A stretch of DNA of 13,105 nt from Leucobacter sp. UBA1945 (GTDB lineage: Bacteria > Actinomycetota > Actinomycetes > Actinomycetales > Microbacteriaceae): assembly GCA_002336855.1 (NCBI GenBank), contig DDEV01000053.1, positions 17,863 through 30,967 on the forward strand. The letters run 5' to 3'. The first letter of the stretch is position 1. Each line of letters opens with the position of its first letter. Below the pieces are notes generated by a model. The model saw only the letters and a list, made by a program, of their open reading frames with translations. It did not search any database and had not been told where the DNA came from. Of this stretch, positions 7,675 through 13,105 are shown in pieces. The position numbers were made by a program, and so were the translations under genes.

Positions 7675-9233
7675 TGAGTGAACGGAGCACGCAGGTGAGC
7701 GACAGGGTAGCGGCGCTACGCAGCTGGCACGACGATTGGTCGGGGCTTCGCGTCGCGGTGCTCGGGCTCGGCATGACCGGGTTTTCGGTGGCCGACACCC
7801 TGGTAGAGCTCGGCTCTCGGGTTCGCGTGATTTATGGCGGCGAGGATCCCGATCGCGAGCGGCTGCTCGACGTGATTGGGGCCGAGCGGGCCATGCTTCG
7901 GGGCGACGATGCGCAGCTCGCCGACCTCGTCGAGTTTGCCCCCGAGCTCGTGGTTGTGTCGCCGGGCTATCGCCCCGACCACCCGCTGACCTCGTGGGCC
8001 GAGGCGCACGGTGTCGCGGTCTGGGGTGATATCGAGCTGGGCTGGCGTCTGCGCGATAAGACGAACCGCGTCGCCGACTGGATCTGCGTGACCGGCACGA
8101 ACGGCAAGACGACCACGTCGCAGTTGACCGCGCACATGCTCGTCGCCGGCGGCCTGCGGGCGGCGCCCGTCGGCAATATCGGCGTGCCCATTCTCGATGC
8201 GCTGCGCGATCCGCAGGGCTACGACGCGCTCGTCGTCGAGCTTTCGAGCTTTCAGCTGCACCGGCTGGGTTCGGAGTCGGCTAGCGGAGTGTCACCGTAT
8301 GCGAGCGTGTGCCTCAACATCGCCGACGATCATCTCGATTGGCACGGATCCTTTGACGCCTATGTCGCCGCGAAGGCGAACGTGTACGAGCGCACGCAGG
8401 TGGCGTGTGTCTACAACCGCGCAGACGAGCGCACAATGCGCATGGTCGAAGAGGCCGACGTGGTCGAGGGCGCTCGCGCCGTGAGCTTCGGGCTCGACAG
8501 CCCGCCGTCGAGCGGATTCGGGGTGGTCGAGGGGCTGCTGCTCGATCGCGCGTATCACGCCGAGCGCCGCAACGAGGCCTACGAGCTGGTGTCGGTCGAA
8601 GAGCTGAGCCAGCGTGGCTTGCACGCGCCGCATATGGTGCAGAACATTTTGGCGGCCGCCGCACTCGCGAGGTCTCGGGGAGTGGAGCCTGCCCAAATCG
8701 CTCAGGCCATCTTGAGCTTTCAGCCCGACCCGCATCGAGTGCAGCGCCTCGGCACCGTGCGTGAGGTGCAGTGGATCGATGACTCGAAAGCGACGAACGC
8801 GCACGCGGCAGATGCCTCGCTGCGCGCGTTCGACGACGTGGTGTGGGTCGTCGGTGGGCTGCTCAAAGGTGTAGATATCGGGTCCCTCGTAGCCGCACAC
8901 GCCTCACGCCTGCGCGGGGCCGTCGTGATCGGTGCTGAGCGGGTGGCCGTGCTCGAGGCGCTTCGGCGACACGCACCCGAGGTCCCGGTGATCGAGGTCT
9001 CGCCGGTGCAGACTGAAGACACGATGACCGACGCGGTGACCGCGGCGCTTTCGCTCGCTCAGGCTGGCGACACGGTGCTGCTCTCGCCTGCGGCGGCCTC
9101 GATGGATCAATTCACTGACTATGCGGATCGCGGTCGTCGATTTCAGGCGGCGGTGAGGGCGCTCGGCGGTGACGCGCTCAGTGGAGGTGACGCGGGTGAC
9201 GACGACACAGCGGCCGGGGGCGCAGGCGCCTGA
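7674..9233 (+). CDS. murD: UDP-MurNAc-L-alanine--D-glutamate ligase MurD
   Basis: MurD adds D-glutamate, the second residue of the stem peptide. Numbered from ATG 7674 (519 residues), it has a Rossmann-like N-domain starting VAVLGLGMTGFSVAD (27-41), the P-loop VTGTNGKTTTS (139-149), GNIGVPIL (167-174), ELSSFQLH (189-196), DDHLDWHGS (218-226), WIDDSKATNAHAA (367-379), GGLLKGVD (394-401) and LLSPAAASMDQF (469-480). The last uses Ala where Cys is common. Three starts are possible: GTG 7656, ATG 7674 (TGATG with the mraY stop) and GTG 7695. GTG 7695 has GGAG (7684-7687) at a good distance and would give 512 residues. I keep 7674 for coupling, but 7695 is a close rival. The Gly/Ala/Asp-rich tail overlaps the start of ftsW. 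Confidence 0.95.
   Translation: MSERSTQVSDRVAALRSWHDDWSGLRVAVLGLGMTGFSVADTLVELGSRVRVIYGGEDPDRERLLDVIGAERAMLRGDDAQLADLVEFAPELVVVSPGYRPDHPLTSWAEAHGVAVWGDIELGWRLRDKTNRVADWICVTGTNGKTTTSQLTAHMLVAGGLRAAPVGNIGVPILDALRDPQGYDALVVELSSFQLHRLGSESASGVSPYASVCLNIADDHLDWHGSFDAYVAAKANVYERTQVACVYNRADERTMRMVEEADVVEGARAVSFGLDSPPSSGFGVVEGLLLDRAYHAERRNEAYELVSVEELSQRGLHAPHMVQNILAAAALARSRGVEPAQIAQAILSFQPDPHRVQRLGTVREVQWIDDSKATNAHAADASLRAFDDVVWVVGGLLKGVDIGSLVAAHASRLRGAVVIGAERVAVLEALRRHAPEVPVIEVSPVQTEDTMTDAVTAALSLAQAGDTVLLSPAAASMDQFTDYADRGRRFQAAVRALGGDALSGGDAGDDDTAAGGAGA
9183..9190 (+). promoter_or_regulatory. Strong Shine-Dalgarno of ftsW inside the 3' end of murD
   Basis: GGAGGTGA is a full match to the anti-SD end of 16S rRNA and lies five bases before GTG 9196. 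It is the best SD in the window. It decides the ftsW start over the upstream in-frame GTGs at 9169, 9181 and 9187, none of which has an equivalent site at a proper distance. Confidence 0.75.
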
Positions 9234-10413
9234 TTCTGCGGGAGGCGCGAGCGGCTTCGCCCGCATCATGCTCGGCTCCGAGCTGAGGGTTTCTGCGAAC
9301 CTCACCGTTGTCGCGCTTTACTCGATCACCTTTCTTTTGGTCGGCATCGGGCTCATCATGGTGCTTTCGTCGTCGTCGATCACGTCGTATCTCGACGACC
9401 AGGGCTTCTTCGGGAGCTTCTGGAAGCAGGCCACCTACGCGCTCATCGGCGTGCCGCTGATGCTGCTGGTGTCGCGGTTTCCGCTCTGGTTCTGGAAGAA
9501 GTGGGCGTGGTGGCTGCTCGGCTTCGGCGTCTTGCTGCAGCTGCTGGTGTTCACGCCGCTCGGGGTTGAGGTCTGGGGCAACCGAAACTGGATTCAGATC
9601 GGCGGCTTCGGCGGTCAGCCGTCCGAGATGCTGAAGCTTGCCCTGATCGTATGGATCGGCGCGGTCCTCGTAAAGAAAGAACCCCTGCTCGGTCAGGTGA
9701 AGCACGAGTTCATTCCCATCGTGTTTCCGGGGGCCCTGCTCGCCATCGGCCTGGTGCTGGCCGGGCGAGACCTCGGCACCGCGATGATCATGGGCGCGGC
9801 CGTGCTCGGAGCTATGGTCTTTGGCGGCCTGAACTGGCGCACTATCGGGCTCACCGTTGCGGGCGGCCTTGCGGGCGTGCTCGTGCTCGTGATCACGAGC
9901 CCAAACCGCATGATGCGTCTGTTCAGCTTCGCCGACGGTCACGCCGACTACAGCGGCACGGGGTGGCAGCCGACGCACGCGCTCTGGGCATTCGCCGGGG
10001 GCGGCGTCTTCGGCGTCGGCCTCGGAGGGTCAAAGGCAAAGTGGTCTTGGCTGCCTGCCGCAGATAATGACTACATCTTCGCCATCATCGGCGAAGAGCT
10101 TGGCATGGTCGGCGCGCTGCTGGTGATCGTGCTGTACGTCGCGCTCGCCATTGTGATGCTGCGCGCGATCGGCCGGGCGCGAGACAGATTCGGTAAGGCC
10201 GTGATCGGCGGCATTCTCGTGTGGATCGTCGGGCAGGCTTTCGTGAACATGGCGGTCGTGATGAACCTGCTGCCGTCGCTCGGCGTGCCGCTGCCGCTCA
10301 TCAGCGCTGGCGGTACGGCGTTGATCGCCTGTCTGCTCGCAATGGGGGTGGTCGTCTCGATCGCGAGAGACGGCGACGAATATCAAGAAGAACTCGCGCG
10401 AGCACGAGCGTGA
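9196..10413 (+). CDS. ftsW: FtsW, SEDS-family septal peptidoglycan glycosyltransferase
   Basis: FtsW polymerises lipid II at the septum with FtsI. From GTG 9196 the protein has 405 residues with about ten membrane helices after a hydrophilic N terminus (1-35). Family motifs are NWIQIGGFGGQPSEMLKLALI (131-151), AGRDLGTAMI (189-198, where PDLGTA is common), FGVGLGGSKAKWSWLPAADNDYIFAIIGEELG (272-303) and GGTALI (372-377). The probable catalytic Asp in the ND(F/Y)IFA loop is D292. The start is set by GGAGGTGA at 9183-9190, which makes the gene overlap murD by 38 bases; the last 13 murD codons are read twice in different frames. The downstream neighbour murG follows after a 19-base gap. Pairing with FtsI in the same cluster favours FtsW over RodA. 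Confidence 0.95.
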   Translation: MTTTQRPGAQAPDSAGGASGFARIMLGSELRVSANLTVVALYSITFLLVGIGLIMVLSSSSITSYLDDQGFFGSFWKQATYALIGVPLMLLVSRFPLWFWKKWAWWLLGFGVLLQLLVFTPLGVEVWGNRNWIQIGGFGGQPSEMLKLALIVWIGAVLVKKEPLLGQVKHEFIPIVFPGALLAIGLVLAGRDLGTAMIMGAAVLGAMVFGGLNWRTIGLTVAGGLAGVLVLVITSPNRMMRLFSFADGHADYSGTGWQPTHALWAFAGGGVFGVGLGGSKAKWSWLPAADNDYIFAIIGEELGMVGALLVIVLYVALAIVMLRAIGRARDRFGKAVIGGILVWIVGQAFVNMAVVMNLLPSLGVPLPLISAGGTALIACLLAMGVVVSIARDGDEYQEELARARA

Positions 10414-10432
10414 TGAGAGGATCGGCAGAACG

Positions 10433-11524
10433 TTGACGAAGTACCTGCTCGCTGGCGGTGGCACCGCTGGGCATGTGAACCCTTTGCTCTCACTCGCCGA
10501 CCTCGTGTCGAAGCTCGAGGCTGACGCCGAGATCGTGGTGCTCGGCACCGCGGAGGGCCTCGAGGCGAGGCTGGTGCCGGAACGCGGGTACGAGTTGCAG
10601 ACGATCGATCGTCTGCCGTTTCCGCGTCGCCCGAACGGTTATGCGCTGAAATTTCCAGCGAAGTACGCGCGCGCGGTCAAACGTGTGCGTGCGCTGATTC
10701 GAGAGCGCGGCATCGATGTGGTCGTCGGGTTCGGCGGGTACGCCTCGGCGCCGGCGTATCGCGCGGCCTACCTCGAACGCGTGCCGTATGTCATTCACGA
10801 GGCGAACGCGAAGCCTGGCCTCGCGAACAAACAGGGTGCACGTCGCACCCGCTATGTCGGTGTGACATTTGCAGGCACCCCGATTGCGCACGCCACGGTG
10901 ACCGGAATGCCGCTTCGCCCCGAGATCACTACCCTCGACCGGTCAGCACTTCGTGCAGAGGCTCGCGCGCACTTCGGCCTCGACCCGGCGCGCCGCACCC
11001 TGCTCGTCACCGGCGGTTCGCAGGGCGCTCGGGCTATCAACCGCGCAATCAGCGGCTGCGCCGAAGAGATCGTCGGGGCCGGCGCGCAGGTGCTGCACGT
11101 GTGGGGCGGCCTCACCGAACTCGAAGACCCGGGCGTTGACGGTTACCACGTCATTCCGTACTGCGACCGCATGGATCTCGCTTTCGCCGCCTGCGAACTT
11201 GCGGTGTCACGTGCCGGCTCGACTACCGTGAGTGAACTCTCGGGCCTCGGCGTGCCCGCGATTCTTGTTCCGTACTCGTCGGGCAACGGTGAGCAGCGGT
11301 TTAACGCGGCAGGTGTGGTGCGTGCAGGTGGTGCGATCCTTGTCGAAGATAATGAGTTGACCCCCGAATGGGTGCGCGGCACACTCATTCCGCTGCTCAC
11401 TGACGACGCGGCGCTCGCCGAGATGTCTGCGCGAGCTGTGACCGTGGGAACACTCGACGGCACCGAGCGGTTGTACGATCTTGTGCGGGCCGCGCTCGAA
11501 GCAGGCAACGCCACACAGGCATAG
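10433..11524 (+). CDS. murG: Undecaprenyldiphospho-muramoylpentapeptide beta-N-acetylglucosaminyltransferase MurG (lipid II synthase)
   Basis: MurG is a peripheral GT-B glycosyltransferase that adds GlcNAc to lipid I to make lipid II. The 363-residue protein starts TKYLLAGGGTAGHVNPLL, and that glycine loop at the N terminus fixes the start. Other motifs are GGYASAPAY (101-109), HEANAKPGLANK (122-133, where HEQNA is usual), TGGSQGARAIN (193-203), VSRAGSTTVSELSGLGVP (258-275) and the UDP-GlcNAc-binding GNGEQRFNA (284-292). The start codon is TTG at 10433; no ATG or GTG lies in frame between it and the ftsW stop. AGAGGA (10416-10421) sits 11 bases upstream, a little far. The rare start and loose spacing suggest modest translation. 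Confidence 0.96.
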   Translation: MTKYLLAGGGTAGHVNPLLSLADLVSKLEADAEIVVLGTAEGLEARLVPERGYELQTIDRLPFPRRPNGYALKFPAKYARAVKRVRALIRERGIDVVVGFGGYASAPAYRAAYLERVPYVIHEANAKPGLANKQGARRTRYVGVTFAGTPIAHATVTGMPLRPEITTLDRSALRAEARAHFGLDPARRTLLVTGGSQGARAINRAISGCAEEIVGAGAQVLHVWGGLTELEDPGVDGYHVIPYCDRMDLAFAACELAVSRAGSTTVSELSGLGVPAILVPYSSGNGEQRFNAAGVVRAGGAILVEDNELTPEWVRGTLIPLLTDDAALAEMSARAVTVGTLDGTERLYDLVRAALEAGNATQA

Positions 11525-11538
11525 TCGTCTCAGACGAC
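11524..11538 (+). repeat. Perfect short palindrome between murG and murC
   Basis: GTCGTCT (11524-11530), C, AGACGAC (11532-11538) is a perfect 7-base inverted repeat around a single C. It begins at the last base of the murG stop and ends three bases before the AAGGAG that serves murC. As RNA it could form a small 5-6 bp hairpin (loop of 3-5 bases). As DNA it could be an operator half-site pair. No T-run follows, so it is not a Rho-independent terminator. Function is unknown. Confidence 0.5.
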
Positions 11539-11541
11539 ATG

Positions 11542-11547
11542 AAGGAG
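11542..11547 (+). promoter_or_regulatory. Shine-Dalgarno of murC
   Basis: AAGGAG lies five bases before ATG 11553. It decides the murC start, excluding an in-frame extension back to TTG 11481 that would lie inside murG. Confidence 0.8.
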
Positions 11548-11552
11548 AAGCA

Positions 11553-12977
11553 ATGATTTACCCCGACCTCGAGATGGAGATTCCGCAATCGCTCGGGCGC
11601 GTGCATTTCGTGGGTATCGGCGGCTCCGGCATGAGCGGGATCGCCCGCATGATGCATGAGGCGGGCGTCCCCGTGACCGGCTCGGACCGCAGCGCGAGTT
11701 ACACGACCGAGGCACTCGAGCGACTCGGCGTGCGCGTATCGATCGGGCACGATGCCGCAAACGTCGGCGATGCAGACACGCTCGTCGTCACTGGTGCGCT
11801 CTGGCAGGACAACCCCGAGTATCAGTACGCGCTTGCGCACGGCCTGCCCGTGCTGCATCGCTCGCACGCGCTCGCGTGGCTCGCGCGTCGCGGCCGTCTC
11901 ATGGCCGTCGCGGGAGCACACGGCAAGACCACCTCGACGGGCATGCTCGTCACGGGGCTCATCGGCGTCGGGGCAGACCCGTCGTTCGTCAACGGCGGCG
12001 TCATCGAGTCGCTCGGCGTGAGCTCGGGCTCGGGCAGCGGCGAACTCTTCGTGATCGAGGCAGACGAGAGCGACAAGTCGTTTCTGCTCTACGACACCGC
12101 TGTTGCTCTGGTGACGAACGTCGACCCAGAGCACCTCGACTTCTACGGTTCGCGCGAGGCATTCATGCAGGCCTTCGTCGACTTCGCGCTCGGCGCTCGC
12201 GAGCTGCTCGTAATTTCTGCCGACGACCCGGGCACCCGCGAGGTGCTCGCTGCGCTTGCTGCGGCCGAAGACGGGCGCCCGCGGCCCACGATTCGCACGT
12301 TCGGTGAGCGTGAGGGCGCCGACGTGCGCATCGTGGCGATCGACGATTCCGGGCCCGTGAAGTTCACGGTCGAGGTCGAGGGCGAACGCTACTCCTCGCA
12401 GCTCGCCGTCTACGGGCGTCACAACGCGGTGAACGCGGTCGGTGCGCTCGCGGTGCTGACCGGGCTCGGCTACGAGCCGGGAGCGGCGCTCGAAGCGATT
12501 TCGCAGTTCGGCGGCACGAAGCGTCGCTTCGAGTTTCATGCCGAGGTCGGCGGCGTGCGCGTCTACGACGACTACGCTCACCACCCGACCGAGGTGGCGG
12601 CTCTGCTCGACTCGGCGCGCGCCGTGGTCGACGAAGGGCGGCTTATCGCGATTCATCAGCCGCATCTCTTCAGCCGAACCTCGATGTTTCACCGTGAGTT
12701 CGCCCAGGTGCTCGAGCAGGGTGCCGATCATACGGTCGTGCTCGAGGTCGACGGTGCTCGCGAGGATCCCGTTGCCGGTGTAACGGGCGAGCTCGTGTCG
12801 AATGACTTTGCCGACGCGTCGAAGGTCGCCTACGTCGACGATTGGCAGCGCGCCGCCGACTACCTTGCCGAGTTCGCGAGGCCGGGTGACGTCATGATCA
12901 CGATGAGCTGCGGAACGGTCTATCGGATTATTCCGCAGGTGGTCGAGGCGCTTCGCGGGCGCTTCGAACGGTCATGA
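11553..12977 (+). CDS. murC: UDP-N-acetylmuramate--amino acid ligase MurC (first residue)
   Basis: MurC adds the first residue (usually L-Ala, Gly in some actinobacteria) to UDP-MurNAc. The 474-residue protein has the N-terminal FVGIGGSGMSGIARMM (19-34), the P-loop VAGAHGKTTSTGM (119-131, where GTHGKTTT is common), EADESDKSF (169-177), NVDPEHLDFYG (189-199), GRHNAVNA (288-295), YDDYAHHPTEV (338-348) and QPHLFSRT (369-376). The final helix region reads MSCGTVYRIIP (451-461), where GAGD is frequent. ATG 11553 is set by AAGGAG five bases upstream. A 28-base gap with a palindrome separates it from murG. The stop overlaps ftsQ in ATGA. No Ddl domain is fused. Which residue it adds cannot be told from the sequence. 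Confidence 0.96.
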   Translation: MIYPDLEMEIPQSLGRVHFVGIGGSGMSGIARMMHEAGVPVTGSDRSASYTTEALERLGVRVSIGHDAANVGDADTLVVTGALWQDNPEYQYALAHGLPVLHRSHALAWLARRGRLMAVAGAHGKTTSTGMLVTGLIGVGADPSFVNGGVIESLGVSSGSGSGELFVIEADESDKSFLLYDTAVALVTNVDPEHLDFYGSREAFMQAFVDFALGARELLVISADDPGTREVLAALAAAEDGRPRPTIRTFGEREGADVRIVAIDDSGPVKFTVEVEGERYSSQLAVYGRHNAVNAVGALAVLTGLGYEPGAALEAISQFGGTKRRFEFHAEVGGVRVYDDYAHHPTEVAALLDSARAVVDEGRLIAIHQPHLFSRTSMFHREFAQVLEQGADHTVVLEVDGAREDPVAGVTGELVSNDFADASKVAYVDDWQRAADYLAEFARPGDVMITMSCGTVYRIIPQVVEALRGRFERS

Positions 12978-13105
12978 AGCGGCCGGGCGGCTTCGACGGC
13001 GGCGAGGCGCGGCCCGAACCGGTAGCGCCTGCGCGCGTGCCGGTGTCCAATGCCGCGCCGGCCCCCGAGCCTGTGGCAGCACCGCAACCTGCACATGAGC
13101 CCGCT
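12974..13105 (+). CDS. ftsQ: Probable FtsQ/DivIB, N-terminal fragment (runs off the window)
   Basis: ATG 12974 overlaps the murC stop by 4 bases and opens a frame of 44 codons with no stop to the end of the window. The visible part is hydrophilic and rich in Pro, Ala and Glu (KRPGGFDGGEARPEPVAPAR and onward), as expected for the cytoplasmic tail of an actinobacterial FtsQ. FtsQ is a bitopic divisome protein that recruits FtsL/DivIC. The membrane helix, POTRA and beta domains would lie beyond the edge, so identity rests on dcw gene order (murC-ftsQ) and composition. No clear SD precedes it, so translational coupling to murC is likely. Confidence 0.7.
   Translation, partial: MKRPGGFDGGEARPEPVAPARVPVSNAAPAPEPVAAPQPAHEPA

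Noticed and set aside
11524..11545. Rho-independent terminator after murG
   Set aside because: The palindrome has a short stem and is followed by ATGAAGGAG, not a T-run.
11481..11552. Upstream extension of murC to TTG 11481
   Set aside because: It would overlap murG, has no SD, and its residues do not look like a MurC N terminus; ATG 11553 has AAGGAG five bases upstream.
11397..12731. 444-codon minus-strand frame opposite murC
   Set aside because: It crosses the murG-murC junction and shadows a complete murC; no domain is seen.
1..13105. CRISPR array, tRNA, insertion sequence or prophage traces
   Set aside because: Coding density is nearly complete with conserved dcw genes; no repeated units, tRNA-like folds, transposase motifs or attachment-site duplications were seen.

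Overview
This window is a GC-rich, tightly packed division and cell-wall (dcw) cluster, with every gene on the + strand. Read 5' to 3' it holds: end of mraZ - rsmH - ftsL-like - ftsI - murE - murF - mraY - murD - ftsW - murG - murC - start of ftsQ. The order, frequent GTG/TTG starts, high GC, 'GGLLKG' form of MurD and long Ala/Pro-rich tails on FtsL and FtsQ point to an actinobacterium. The family Microbacteriaceae is my best guess, from overall protein character and an unusual MurE amino-acid-selection motif; genus cannot be called from this sequence alone.

Layout. Positions 1-54 are the last 17 codons of mraZ. The 99-base gap that follows (55-153) is the longest non-coding stretch. It carries a compact inverted-repeat structure that looks like the actinobacterial mraW leader RNA motif. 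rsmH and the ftsL-like gene overlap by 4 bases; ftsI follows with its own Shine-Dalgarno (SD) sequence. A 49-base gap before murE contains a TAGGAT box that may be a -10 element or a ribosome-binding site. murE/murF and murF/mraY overlap by 4 bases, mraY/murD touch or nearly touch, and murD/ftsW overlap by about 38 bases. murG starts at TTG after a short gap. A 28-base gap with a perfect short palindrome precedes murC, which overlaps ftsQ by 4 bases. No terminator is visible, and no stretch over 300 bases lacks a gene.

How the genes work together. MurC, MurD, MurE and MurF add the peptide to UDP-MurNAc one step at a time. MraY moves the product onto undecaprenyl phosphate (lipid I), and MurG adds GlcNAc (lipid II). 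FtsW polymerises lipid II and FtsI cross-links it at the septum, with FtsL and FtsQ as divisome partners. RsmH methylates 16S rRNA and MraZ is the cluster's transcription regulator.

I found no new multi-gene system here. The points worth a second look are the leader RNA structure, the substituted MurE selectivity motif (YHPR where DNPR is usual), the possible internal murE promoter, and the murG-murC palindrome.
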